Below, in pieces: positions 45,090 through 53,826 of a stretch of 64,000 nucleotides of DNA. Origin of the DNA: CAYSQW01 sp964433135 (GTDB taxonomy: Bacteria > Acidobacteriota > Aminicenantia > Aminicenantales > Aminicenantaceae). The stretch's first letter is position 1, and each line of letters opens with the position of its first letter. The translations under genes and the position numbers were made by a program. The stretch lies in the NCBI GenBank assembly GCA_964433135.1, contig CAYSQW010000010.1, forward strand, positions 22,766 to 86,765, written 5' to 3'. The notes beneath the pieces are model-generated. The model had not been told where the DNA came from. It saw only the letters and a list, made by a program, of their open reading frames with translations, and searched no databases.

Positions 45090-46925
45090 ATGAGTACACA
45101 AGACATATATAACCTGGACGCATACAAGGACTTTTCCAAAAAGCTTAAGGAGGTTCTTAAAGGCCCCAACATACGGACCGTTGACATGAAATGGCTGGAG
45201 CCCCGTTCCAAGGCCACCGGCGTTCGGACCAAATACGGGTCCTACGGATGGCGGGCCGCGATCTCCAGCCGGATCGCGCCCAAAACCGTTTACCTGGGAA
45301 GCGAAGATGTTCGCATGTCCGATCCGACGCCGGTACAGAAATCCATCATCGCCAATGCTCCCCAGGAATTAGAAAAAGTGCTTCATCTGATGAAAACGCT
45401 GCCGTTCGTCCACATCCGCCGCCGGATGGGTGAGAACGACGTATACAATCCGCTCTGCGATCTGTATGTTTCCGAAGCGGACCTGATCAATAACCGCCTT
45501 GCATATATGTGGGGCACCACCATGTTCAAACCCGGAAAGCGCCCAGGCCCTCAATTCACAATGATCCATATCCCTGAAGAACACCCCCTTAGGCAGCAGG
45601 TTCTGGTCATGCCCGAGCAGAACATCAACATCGCGCTGGGAACGGATTACATGGGAGAGGACAAGAAGGGATTCCTGCGTCAGGCCATGTGGGCCGCCGA
45701 CCAGGAAGGGATGCTGGGACTGCATGCCGGCACCAAGATCGTTACGGCCCTCGGGCCCGACAACAAACTCAAAACCTATGGAGTCTTCCTTTTCGGACTT
45801 TCCGCCACCGGGAAGTCCACGTGGTCATGCCACCAGCTTGGTTTGGACTACAAGCGCGGCGAAAAAACCTTGGTCACTCAGGACGATATCTGCTTTCTTC
45901 GCAAAGACGGGTCGGCGTTTGGATCGGAAAACAACTTTTTCGTCAAAACCGATGTCGAACAAAAATACCAGGAAGCGATGTACAACGCGCTGATCGATAA
46001 GTCGGCCCTGTTCGAAAATGTGATCATCAAATCCAACGGAGAACTCGATTTCCTGGACGAAAGCCTGACCGCCAACGGAAGAGCGGTCCTGCAACGGCGC
46101 AAGCTGCGGGTCAACATCAAGGGACGTATGGTCCCCATCTTTTCCAAATCCATCAATCTTCCTCCCTTGGAAGAGCTCGACGGCTTGGTCTTCGCTTTTA
46201 TCACACGCCGCCACACCATCATGAGCTTCGCCCAGGAGCTGACGCCTGAACAGGCGGTCCTGGCTTATCTCTGGGGAGAAAGCACGCACAGCTATGCCAG
46301 CCAGCCGCTCAAGGCGGGAGAGTCGGTACGCATCGTCGGAACCGACCCCTTCATCGTCGGCTCTCGGGCGAAAAAAGTGAACCGCCTTTATGAGATCATC
46401 ATGACGCTCGCCAGCAACTATCCTGACAAGCTCAAATGCATGCAGTACAACACAGGGGGCATGGGAGAGATCATCGAAACCCTGGAAGAGAACGGCAAAC
46501 GGAAAAAGCGTCTGGTGCGGAAAGTCGAACGCGTTCCCATCAGCCTGATGGCGCAAATCCAGCGCGGCGACCTCCGGGGAGCCAACCAATACGAAAAAGG
46601 GAAGCTGGGAACCAGACAGATCGTCAGCGCCGAAGGCAAGTCACTGGATGAATGGGACGCCCGCAAATATTATTCCGACGCCAAGATTCAGGAATACATC
46701 CATGATCTCGTAGAAGGGCGCCGGGAATATACCGAGGAGATCGCGAAGGAAGGCTTGCGGGATGAGGTTCTTTATGCCGCTGAGAGATCCTTCCGGATTG
46801 ATCAAACCGCCGGAAAATCTTCGGTCGCGGTTCCGGAAGCACCTTCCGTCGATGAGGAAAAACAGCCGGTCATCTGGAATACGAAATCCCGGCCTCGACG
46901 CGACGGCTTCCGTCGTTCACGCTGA
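45090..46925 (+). CDS. pckA: PEP carboxykinase (ATP-type, divergent)
   Basis: This 611-aa protein carries the PEPCK catalytic set: Lys193 in GEDKKG, His212 in GLHAGTK (spaced 19 apart as in E. coli), P-loop GLSATGKST (236-244), and the kinase-2 aspartates Asp265-Asp266 in TQDD. The family P-loop is usually GLSGTGKT, so Ala239 and Ser243 are variants. The N-terminal substrate region differs from typical PEPCK (RRRMGENDVYNPLCD). It would convert oxaloacetate to PEP. The neighbouring aminotransferase can make oxaloacetate from aspartate. The Shine-Dalgarno is weak. The C-terminal about 50 residues are charged and low-complexity. Confidence 0.88.
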   Translation: MSTQDIYNLDAYKDFSKKLKEVLKGPNIRTVDMKWLEPRSKATGVRTKYGSYGWRAAISSRIAPKTVYLGSEDVRMSDPTPVQKSIIANAPQELEKVLHLMKTLPFVHIRRRMGENDVYNPLCDLYVSEADLINNRLAYMWGTTMFKPGKRPGPQFTMIHIPEEHPLRQQVLVMPEQNINIALGTDYMGEDKKGFLRQAMWAADQEGMLGLHAGTKIVTALGPDNKLKTYGVFLFGLSATGKSTWSCHQLGLDYKRGEKTLVTQDDICFLRKDGSAFGSENNFFVKTDVEQKYQEAMYNALIDKSALFENVIIKSNGELDFLDESLTANGRAVLQRRKLRVNIKGRMVPIFSKSINLPPLEELDGLVFAFITRRHTIMSFAQELTPEQAVLAYLWGESTHSYASQPLKAGESVRIVGTDPFIVGSRAKKVNRLYEIIMTLASNYPDKLKCMQYNTGGMGEIIETLEENGKRKKRLVRKVERVPISLMAQIQRGDLRGANQYEKGKLGTRQIVSAEGKSLDEWDARKYYSDAKIQEYIHDLVEGRREYTEEIAKEGLRDEVLYAAERSFRIDQTAGKSSVAVPEAPSVDEEKQPVIWNTKSRPRRDGFRRSR

Positions 46926-46941
46926 ACGCAACGACCTGCGA

Positions 46942-47514
46942 CTATATGCTTTCCGTGTACAGCCTTTCTTCCACTTCCTGTGCCAACAAATGCAGCAGCA
47001 GCAGATGAACCTCCTGGATTCGTGGGGTTTCCCGGCTGGGAACGACCAGAACGTGATCCGCGAGTTTCCGCAGGTTCTTCCCCCGCTCCCCAGTAAAGGC
47101 AACGGTTTTCATTTTTCGCCGTCTGGCCGATCGCAGCGCCGTCAATATATTGGGAGACGCGCCGCTGGTTGACAGCGCCAGGGCCAAATCACCGCTGTCT
47201 CCCAAGGCCTCCACCTGGCGGCTGAAGACCTCATCATAAGAGACATCGTTTGCAATCGAGGTTATGGCTGCGGTGTCGGTCGTCAAGGATACTGCCCGGT
47301 ACGCCGGACTCGGTTTCAGGAACTTGTTGACAAGCTCCGCGGCAAAATGCTGAGCCTGAGACGCGCTTCCTCCGTTCCCGAATACCAGCACTTTTTTTCC
47401 GGAGGAAAGCACATCGCACGTCAAACGGATGACGGTTTCAAGCGATTCGCTCTGCTCCGGAAAGAATGCCCTCATGATCTGTTCCAATTCATCAACGATC
47501 CGTGTATATTTCAT
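46942..47514 (-). CDS. gmhA: SIS-domain phosphoheptose isomerase-like protein
   Basis: This 190-aa protein has the sugar isomerase fold: VFGNGGSASQAQHFAAEL (near 43-60) and LALSTSGASPNIL (near 112). It closely resembles GmhA (sedoheptulose-7-P isomerase for LPS heptose) and its relative DiaA. The neighbouring plsC and the LPS genes elsewhere favour GmhA. AAAAGGTG precedes the ATG. It converges on pckA with 16 bp between stops. Confidence 0.85.
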   Translation of the reverse strand: MKYTRIVDELEQIMRAFFPEQSESLETVIRLTCDVLSSGKKVLVFGNGGSASQAQHFAAELVNKFLKPSPAYRAVSLTTDTAAITSIANDVSYDEVFSRQVEALGDSGDLALALSTSGASPNILTALRSARRRKMKTVAFTGERGKNLRKLADHVLVVPSRETPRIQEVHLLLLHLLAQEVEERLYTESI

Positions 47515-47598
47515 CTTTTCACCTTTTCATGATCCGGCTTTTCCCACAAGACGGAAGATATCCACGAACTCGGGAAATCATGCAAGCCTCGAGGTCCG

Positions 47599-48336
47599 TC
47601 AAGCATTTCTTTTCCCGGCATCGACGGGTTTTCTTCCCTCAAGCCCGGATTGGATTATATCCCTGATCTTCTTGCTGAGAACAAGCACATCTTCTTCACC
47701 CAATCCATTGACCGGAACCGGGTCGTGGAAACAGACCGAGACTGTCCCTTTTTTTATATGAGAACTCCCTCTCGGCATGAGTTCAAAAGTGCCGTCGATA
47801 CTGACCGGAACGATTCGGGCGCCGCTGTTTACCGCCAGATAAAATCCGCCGCGGCGAAACCGTTGGAGCCTACCGTCCCGGCTTCTCGTCCCTTCCGGAA
47901 AAACCAGGAAAGAATCACCATGCTCCGTGATCCTAACAACGGCCTTTTCGATGCTTTCCATCCCCCGCTTGCTGCCGCTTCGGTCAACGGCCACGAAGCG
48001 GATACACCGCATAGCCGTACTTAAGATCGGAACCTTGAACAATTCTTGTTTTACAATGGAACGTACGGGCCGTGCAAAGAGTGAAAAGACGAGGGGACCG
48101 TCAAGGTTGCTCACATGATTGCTGATGTAGATGGTAGGTTCCCCGTCATCTTCCCGCAGCTGTCCGGTAACGTCGATTCTGATCCCCAAGACCTTCAATC
48201 CCACCCGAACCACCCACCTTCCCATATAGTAAACCGGCCGTTCCCATCGAAATAATCCGGAAAGAAAAAGCATCGGCATAAAAAGAAAAAGGGGGAGCAG
48301 TAGAATCAGAAAGAGTGCGGCATATCGCATACGCAT
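47599..48336 (-). CDS. plsC: 1-acyl-glycerol-3-phosphate acyltransferase (PlsC)
   Basis: This 245-aa membrane acyltransferase has an N-terminal hydrophobic helix pair, the active site H-x4-D in NHVSNLDGP (near 93-101), FPEGTRSRDG (near 146) and VPVSIDGTFEL. It makes phosphatidic acid from lysophosphatidic acid. The ATG at 48336 has no Shine-Dalgarno and lies 12 nt after a perfect TATAAT, so the transcript is probably nearly leaderless. Confidence 0.92.
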   Translation of the reverse strand: MRMRYAALFLILLLPLFLFMPMLFLSGLFRWERPVYYMGRWVVRVGLKVLGIRIDVTGQLREDDGEPTIYISNHVSNLDGPLVFSLFARPVRSIVKQELFKVPILSTAMRCIRFVAVDRSGSKRGMESIEKAVVRITEHGDSFLVFPEGTRSRDGRLQRFRRGGFYLAVNSGARIVPVSIDGTFELMPRGSSHIKKGTVSVCFHDPVPVNGLGEEDVLVLSKKIRDIIQSGLEGRKPVDAGKRNA

Positions 48337-48348
48337 GATAGGGATCAG

Positions 48349-48379
48349 ATTATAGCACAGAAGGGGAATCTTAAGGCAA
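48349..48379 (-). promoter_or_regulatory. Promoter of plsC, nearly leaderless
   Basis: On the minus strand TATAAT is at 48354-48349, 12 nt before the ATG. TTGCCT at 48379-48374 is a possible -35 with a long 19-nt spacer. The predicted leader is about 5 nt. Confidence 0.5.
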
Positions 48380-48417
48380 GGGGATAGAGGAAAAATCCAT
48401 TAAAATATCCAGGCCGG

Positions 48418-48969
48418 TCACGTGCCCGGATCCGATGATCTGGGTCCACGCAGCCAGGATCCGTTCATGTTGATGAGATCATTCTTGAAATCGGACATGT
48501 TTCTCACAATATACCATCCGGAGATCGGATTATTGGGATCGTAAACCCATCCGTCCTCCTCACCGCCGCGTCCCCTCGAAGCGACAATGACATCATCCGC
48601 TCCGACTTCAGCCGCTTCGATGTCATAAACCCCAGACACAGCCGAGCCCGAGTAAACCAGGAACGAATTCCCCCACTGGTCGCTGATGGGGCAGCTCTTG
48701 ATATACACCGGAACAATGGCGGCGGCAAAGACGCTTCCCGCTTGAAGGGCGCCGGCTTGGCTTCCCGAATCAGGCGCCTCTCCGTTATCCGTGGAGTAAT
48801 CGACGGCGGCCGTGATGATGCTGATGATATCTTTCATCGTCTGCTTCTGTTTGGCTTTCTGCATGGCGGGGATCGCATTGGGGATAAGCAATGCGGCAAG
48901 AATTCCGACGATCGCCACAACGATCAGAAGTTCTATCAACGTGAATCCGTTCGGTCTTTTTTTCGGCAT
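48418..48969 (-). CDS. Type IV pilin-like protein
   Basis: This 183-aa prepilin has a short basic leader (MPKKRPNG), the cleavage motif G-FTLIELLIVVAIVGILAALL with Glu5, and a C-terminal globular domain. Its end (MSDFKNDLINMNGSW) parallels pilA (MEDFKNDLVNWNGSW), so the two are paralogs. It lies downstream of a terminator that follows pilA, so it may be made at a lower level. AAGGAAGA precedes the ATG. Confidence 0.88.
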   Translation of the reverse strand: MPKKRPNGFTLIELLIVVAIVGILAALLIPNAIPAMQKAKQKQTMKDIISIITAAVDYSTDNGEAPDSGSQAGALQAGSVFAAAIVPVYIKSCPISDQWGNSFLVYSGSAVSGVYDIEAAEVGADDVIVASRGRGGEEDGWVYDPNNPISGWYIVRNMSDFKNDLINMNGSWLRGPRSSDPGT

Positions 48970-49003
48970 GGATCTTCCTTGATTTCGTGTTCTCGGTCAG
49001 ATT

Positions 49004-49036
49004 AAAAAAAAGGCGGCGCGAAAAGCGCCGCCTTTT
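49004..49036 (-). terminator. Rho-independent terminator after pilA
   Basis: An 8-bp perfect stem, GGCGGCGC (49012-49019) with GCGCCGCC (49025-49032), and a 5-nt loop are followed on the minus strand by a run of eight or more T (49011-49004). It lies 22 bp after the pilA stop and 36 bp before the next pilin gene. Confidence 0.85.
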
Positions 49037-49058
49037 CAACCAATGACCTGCGTTCAGA

Positions 49059-49619
49059 TTAAGTGCCGGAAGCAGCCGTCCTCGGCGCATGGACCCATGA
49101 TCCATTCCAGTTGACCAAGTCGTTTTTAAAATCCTCCATGGAATTCACGACATAAAGACCGGCCTCGGGGTTTGTAGCCACAAAAGTATAGGCTCCATAA
49201 GTGCCGCCGCCGTCAACTCCGTCACGTCCTCTAGACGCGATAACGAAATCGTCAACACCGACCATGGCAGCTTGAATACCGTATGCCCCGGCTACACCCG
49301 TTCCCGTGTACACCATAAATTGAGTGCCCCACTGATCGTTGATCGGACAGATTTTGATGTAAAAGGGAGAGATGTCGGTCAGGAATTCATCGCCGGCTGC
49401 GAGTTCCGCAGCCCTTCCTTCCTGCGGAGCTTCCCCATTGTCGGTTGAATAGTCCGCGCATGCGGTCGCGATGGCCACGATGTCTTTCATGGTTCCTTTC
49501 TGTTTCGCTTTCTGCATAGCGGTAATGGCATTAGGGATAAGCAATGCCGCAAGGATTCCGATGATCGCCACAACGATGAGCAGCTCGATCAGGGTAAAAC
49601 CTTTTGCTTTCTTTAGCAT
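49059..49619 (-). CDS. pilA: PilA-like major type IV pilin
   Basis: This 186-aa prepilin has leader MLKKAKG, then FTLIELLIVVAIIGILAALL with Glu5. The ATG at 49619 (GGAGG 5-6 nt upstream) is preferred over 49631. A near-consensus sigma-54 promoter (49699-49684) and a strong terminator define it as a single-gene unit, as expected for a highly expressed major pilin. The globular domain contains several Asp/Gly-rich loops and no clear disulfide pair. Confidence 0.92.
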   Translation of the reverse strand: MLKKAKGFTLIELLIVVAIIGILAALLIPNAITAMQKAKQKGTMKDIVAIATACADYSTDNGEAPQEGRAAELAAGDEFLTDISPFYIKICPINDQWGTQFMVYTGTGVAGAYGIQAAMVGVDDFVIASRGRDGVDGGGTYGAYTFVATNPEAGLYVVNSMEDFKNDLVNWNGSWVHAPRTAASGT

Positions 49620-49683
49620 GTTAACCTCCATTAATTTTCCGGCGATTTTTCTACCGGAATCATTTTTAATTCACTTATATAAA

Positions 49684-49699
49684 AGCAATTTACATGCCA
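49684..49699 (-). promoter_or_regulatory. Sigma-54 (-24/-12) promoter of pilA
   Basis: On the minus strand the sequence reads TGGCATG-N4-TTGCT (49699 to 49684), matching the consensus TGGCAC/TG-N4-TTGCA/T. Predicted transcription starts near 49673, leaving about 54 nt to the ATG. RpoN and an NtrC-type activator are encoded in the same window. Confidence 0.85.
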
Positions 49700-49804
49700 A
49701 TCTTTTACAAGCATAAACACCATATAATCAACAACATATAAACATAAGACTTGATTATGTCGCCTTGATTTAACATTTTATCGTACATGAATTGCCAATA
49801 TTTG

Positions 49805-51217
49805 TCACCTGCCTGCCCGTTCCATTCCCGTATCGGCGGTATTCCGGTCCTCGGATTTCAAATCCAGCTTCTCTATCAGGTAGCGCAGCGACCTGTAATT
49901 GATGCCCAGCATCAAAGCGGTTTTCTTGAGACTGCCCCCTGAATTCTGGAGAGCCTGACGCACAAAATTCCGGGTGAGCTGATCCAGAGTCTCATTCAGG
50001 TTGAAACCGGGTTTGATTTCAACCTCCGATGCCTGAGGCTGGCTGGGTCTGAGCAGTTCTTCCGGCAGGCTTTTCTCGGTTATCGTTTCCCGCTCTTCGA
50101 TGGCGACGATCCGCTCCACGACGTTCTCCAACTCGCGCACATTGCCGGGCCATGCGTATGCTTCAAAGATACGAATAACTTCGGGCGCAAGCCTTTTCAT
50201 CCTTCGATCCATTTTGGCGCAGTATTTTTCAAGGAAATGCGAGACCAGAAGCGGGATGTCCTCCTTGCGTTTCCGCAGGGGCGGGATCTCCAGGGAGATG
50301 ACGTTCAAACGATAGAAAAGGTCTTCCCGGAATATCCCCTCAGCGATCTTCTGCTTCAAATCCTGGTTGGTTGCGGCAATAATACGTACATCCACGAAAA
50401 TTTCATCGTTTCCTCCCACCCGCCGGATAGTGCGCTCCTGGAGAGTACGAAGCAGCTTGACTTGAGTCCATGGCGACATCTCCCCGACTTCATCCAGAAA
50501 AAGCGTGCCTTTTTCCGCCACTTCGAACATGCCTTTCTTATTGGCGATCGCCCCGGTAAAAGAGCCTTTCATGTGTCCGAAAAGCTCGCTCTCGAGTAGA
50601 TTTTCCGGAAGCGCACTGCAGTTGAGAGAGACGAAAGCCCGGCCGCGGCGGCGGCTGCTGAGGTAAATCGCCCGGGCCGCCATTTCTTTTCCCGTCCCGC
50701 TTTCACCGGTGATGAGGACGGTGGAATCCGTTACCGCGATCTTATCGATCAGCGCATACAGATCACGCATTACCTTGCTTTTTCCCACCATGTTTTCATA
50801 CCGGCTTTTTTCGTCCAATTCCTTTTTCAGATAGAGGTTCTCCTGCTTCAGCCTTCTTTGCTCCATCCCCTGCGCCACAATGATTTTCAATTCCTCCACG
50901 TTGAAGGGTTTGACGACGTAGTCGAGAGCTCCGGCCTTCAAGGCATCGACGGCCTGCTTGATGGTTCCATAGGCCGTAATCATAATAACGGGAATATCCG
51001 GCCTTTTCTTCCTGACGCGCTTAAGAACCTCCATGCCGGAAATCTGAGGGATTTTGATGTCCGTCAAAATCAGATCATAGTCCCCGTTTTTCTCGAGAGC
51101 TTCCAGCGCCTTGGACGAGGACAGAAAAACATCCACATCATATCCTTCTTTTTTAAAGACGACCTCCAGCAAGTCCAAGAGGCTTTTTTCATCATCAATC
51201 ACTAGTATTTTTTCCAT
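49805..51217 (-). CDS. pilR: NtrC-family response regulator (PilR-like)
   Basis: This 470-aa protein has a receiver domain (phosphoacceptor Asp53 in LTDIKIPQ), an AAA+ sigma-54 activation domain (GESGTGKE, GSFTGA loop, GTLFLDEVGEMSPW) and a C-terminal Fis-type helix-turn-helix. GSFTGA replaces the more usual GAFTGA of the sigma-54-contacting loop. With the adjacent histidine kinase it likely activates the sigma-54 promoter of pilA. It starts 21 bp after the kinase gene. Confidence 0.94.
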   Translation of the reverse strand: MEKILVIDDEKSLLDLLEVVFKKEGYDVDVFLSSSKALEALEKNGDYDLILTDIKIPQISGMEVLKRVRKKRPDIPVIMITAYGTIKQAVDALKAGALDYVVKPFNVEELKIIVAQGMEQRRLKQENLYLKKELDEKSRYENMVGKSKVMRDLYALIDKIAVTDSTVLITGESGTGKEMAARAIYLSSRRRGRAFVSLNCSALPENLLESELFGHMKGSFTGAIANKKGMFEVAEKGTLFLDEVGEMSPWTQVKLLRTLQERTIRRVGGNDEIFVDVRIIAATNQDLKQKIAEGIFREDLFYRLNVISLEIPPLRKRKEDIPLLVSHFLEKYCAKMDRRMKRLAPEVIRIFEAYAWPGNVRELENVVERIVAIEERETITEKSLPEELLRPSQPQASEVEIKPGFNLNETLDQLTRNFVRQALQNSGGSLKKTALMLGINYRSLRYLIEKLDLKSEDRNTADTGMERAGR

Positions 51218-51238
51218 TAATTTCTCGCTTATTGCTTT

Positions 51239-52495
51239 TCACATAAGACGGGGGAGCGTGATCCTAACTTCCGTTCCCTGACCGGGGACGGAATCCACCT
51301 TGATCTCACCGCCGTATTCACCGACGATCCTGTGCACAACCGCCATCCCTATACCTTTGCCGTTCTCAAATCCGGTGTAAAAGGTTTTGAAGATGTTCTC
51401 CCGTTCTTCTTCACTCATCCCGACACCCGTATCCTTGAACCGCATCTCGACTCCTCCCGGCGCATGCTGGATAAAGTCGATGGTCAACACGCCTCCATCC
51501 GGCATGGCTTTGATGGCGTTTTTAAGCAGGTTCCAGTAGATCTGCTTAAACTGATCACGGTTCCCGAAACACTTCAAGCGGGAATTTCTGAAATTACCTT
51601 CGAGGCGGCACTTTCCATCAAGCTCCCCGCTTCTCTGCAACAAGATGATGGTTTCTTCCAGAACGGGAGAGATCTCAATAGAACTCAGGGTCTGATCCCC
51701 GGGAGAGGCCAGACTGAGAAATTGTTCGATGGAACGGGAAATCCGGGAGGATTCGTTGACGATGATGTCCATAAGCCTCCTCTGCTCGCCTTCCGGATTC
51801 AGCTCGTTTCGAAGGACTTGGACCGAACCGGAGATCGCCGCCAGCGGATTCCGAATCTCATGGGCCAGTTGAGCGGAGACCTCGCCAGCGACGGCCAGGT
51901 TCTTTTTGACTTCGAGTTCTTTGCTCATTCGCCCCAATTCCGCCCGGGTTTTTTTTAAGCTCCCGGTAAGGAAATTGACCAAAAAAGCAACCAGAAAAAA
52001 AACGGCCCAAGCGATGATGATATTGTTGATAACGCCGGCCAAGGAAATCGACTCGGACATCTCAGAATCTATATAAGGGATGATACCGAAGTAAAGCCCG
52101 TCTACCAGAAGACTGAAAAATACGGCAGAGAAAGAGGCGACCAGGTAAGCGGCTCGCGCGGAGATAACGACGCTGGCGCCGATGATCCCGAATATATAGA
52201 GGATATAAAAAGAGCCCCGGATGCCCCCCGAGATATAGACCAATGCCGTTATCAGGAAGAGATCGACGATGATTTGAATATATGCCAACAACTCATATCG
52301 CCGAGAGAAAAAGAACAGAAGGAGATAAACGACCGATACTCCATAAAAAATCAGAACCAGCAGGTAAAAAGTCGTAAGCGGCAGAAATGTGGCTGTGCTG
52401 AACTGGAGTATGATCACCGAAGAAAGGACCAGGGAAGTGACAACGATCAACCTGAGAATAATGAACCAGAGAACGGCTCTTTTTTTCGTTTCCAT
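51239..52495 (-). CDS. pilS: Membrane sensor histidine kinase (PilS-like)
   Basis: This 418-aa kinase has about six N-terminal membrane helices (1-190), a HisKA domain with QLAHEIRNPLAAISGSVQVL (His near 215), and a HATPase domain with NAIKAMPDGG (N box) and DTGVGMSEEE (G1). The multi-helix sensor without a large periplasmic loop matches PilS, which senses pilin levels in the membrane in Pseudomonas. It precedes pilR and follows pilC. Confidence 0.92.
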   Translation of the reverse strand: METKKRAVLWFIILRLIVVTSLVLSSVIILQFSTATFLPLTTFYLLVLIFYGVSVVYLLLFFFSRRYELLAYIQIIVDLFLITALVYISGGIRGSFYILYIFGIIGASVVISARAAYLVASFSAVFFSLLVDGLYFGIIPYIDSEMSESISLAGVINNIIIAWAVFFLVAFLVNFLTGSLKKTRAELGRMSKELEVKKNLAVAGEVSAQLAHEIRNPLAAISGSVQVLRNELNPEGEQRRLMDIIVNESSRISRSIEQFLSLASPGDQTLSSIEISPVLEETIILLQRSGELDGKCRLEGNFRNSRLKCFGNRDQFKQIYWNLLKNAIKAMPDGGVLTIDFIQHAPGGVEMRFKDTGVGMSEEERENIFKTFYTGFENGKGIGMAVVHRIVGEYGGEIKVDSVPGQGTEVRITLPRLM

Positions 52496-52607
52496 ATGCC
52501 CGTGTTTCTTTCCTTAAATTCTCGTCAACGGCTCGAACAGAGCCTCCATCCGCTCCGCTTTCGGATTGGTTTCTTGATTGTGTTAAGCCGAAGGAATCCG
52601 CGCCCCG

Positions 52608-53810
52608 TCAGAGTTCCGCAAGCAGGCTGAAAATAGGCAGGTACATGGAAACGACGATCGCTCCCACCATCCCTCCGACAAAAATGAGCAGAACCGGTTC
52701 CAGGACGGAAAGCAGCGCCGAAACGGCGGCCTCGACTTCATCGTCGTAGAAATCAGCCAGTTTCATAAGCATCTCATCGAGAGTTCCGGTCGCTTCGCCC
52801 ACTCCGATCATCTGGATCAGCATGAATGGAAAATGTTTGGTTTCCTTGAATGCCTCGGTCAGACTCGAGCCTCCGGCCACGAGGCTCCTGGATCGCATGA
52901 TGTTCTCTTCGACAATCACATTTCCAGAGGTCGAAGAAGTGATCTTAAGGCTTTCCAGCATGGGGACGCCTCCCGACAGCAAGGTGCTCAACGTACGGGT
53001 GACCCGGGACAAACCGACCTTGGAGAGCAGGCTCCCGAAAAGAGGCACTTTGAGCAGAATCCGATCCACGACTTTTCTCCCGTATTCAGTACGCCGGAAG
53101 TACCTGAAACCGACGACCAAGACGATAGCACCGACCACTATCAGCAACATATAGTTCTGAAGAAAACGGGAAAGGGCCATAATGAATGCCGTCAGAGCGG
53201 GCAGAGTTGCGCCCAATTCAATGAAAATCCCGGCAAAGACCGGAATGACCTTCCACAGCATGAAGATGCATACAAGAATGGAGAACCCCACGATGACCGA
53301 GGGGTAAACCATGGCTTGGCGGACCTGCGACCGCAGTTTGACGATGCTTTCTAAGAATTCCGCAAGCCGACGCAACATGATATCCAATGATCCGCTCTGC
53401 TCTCCAGATGCCACCAGATTGCAGTACAGGTCATCGAATACTCTTGGGAATTTTCTTTTCGCCTGATTGAGCGTGGAACCGGCCTCAACATCTTCGCGGA
53501 CATCCTGAATCACCTGTTTGAAATACTTGTTTTTCGTCTGCTCCGAAAGGATGTTCAAACTTTGGATCAGGGGCAGCTCGGCATCTATGAGAACGGACAA
53601 CTGGCGGCTGTAAACAGCCAGTTCCTTTGCCTTGACCTTCTGCCGCGTCAAAAAAGGGATTTTTAATTCGGCCCCTTTTCGGGTGATTTCCTCGACCGAT
53701 ATCTGTTCTCTTTGAAGACTTTGGGCAAGGCCATCCTCGTCCCGGGCGACCCGGCGCCCTTCAACGGAATCGCCATAACGATTTTTCCCTTTCCAAAAAT
53801 AAACCGGCAT
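52608..53810 (-). CDS. pilC: PilC, type IV pilus platform protein
   Basis: This 400-aa inner-membrane protein has two repeated GspF domains: AVYSRQLSVLIDAELPLIQSL in the first and TRTLSTLLSGGVPMLESL in the second, with membrane helices about 165-220 and near the C-terminus. It couples PilB and PilT to pilin assembly. GAGGTGA precedes the ATG. It lies in the order pilB-pilT-pilC-pilS-pilR. Confidence 0.95.
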   Translation of the reverse strand: MPVYFWKGKNRYGDSVEGRRVARDEDGLAQSLQREQISVEEITRKGAELKIPFLTRQKVKAKELAVYSRQLSVLIDAELPLIQSLNILSEQTKNKYFKQVIQDVREDVEAGSTLNQAKRKFPRVFDDLYCNLVASGEQSGSLDIMLRRLAEFLESIVKLRSQVRQAMVYPSVIVGFSILVCIFMLWKVIPVFAGIFIELGATLPALTAFIMALSRFLQNYMLLIVVGAIVLVVGFRYFRRTEYGRKVVDRILLKVPLFGSLLSKVGLSRVTRTLSTLLSGGVPMLESLKITSSTSGNVIVEENIMRSRSLVAGGSSLTEAFKETKHFPFMLIQMIGVGEATGTLDEMLMKLADFYDDEVEAAVSALLSVLEPVLLIFVGGMVGAIVVSMYLPIFSLLAEL

Positions 53811-53826
53811 ATCTCACCTCATTTGC

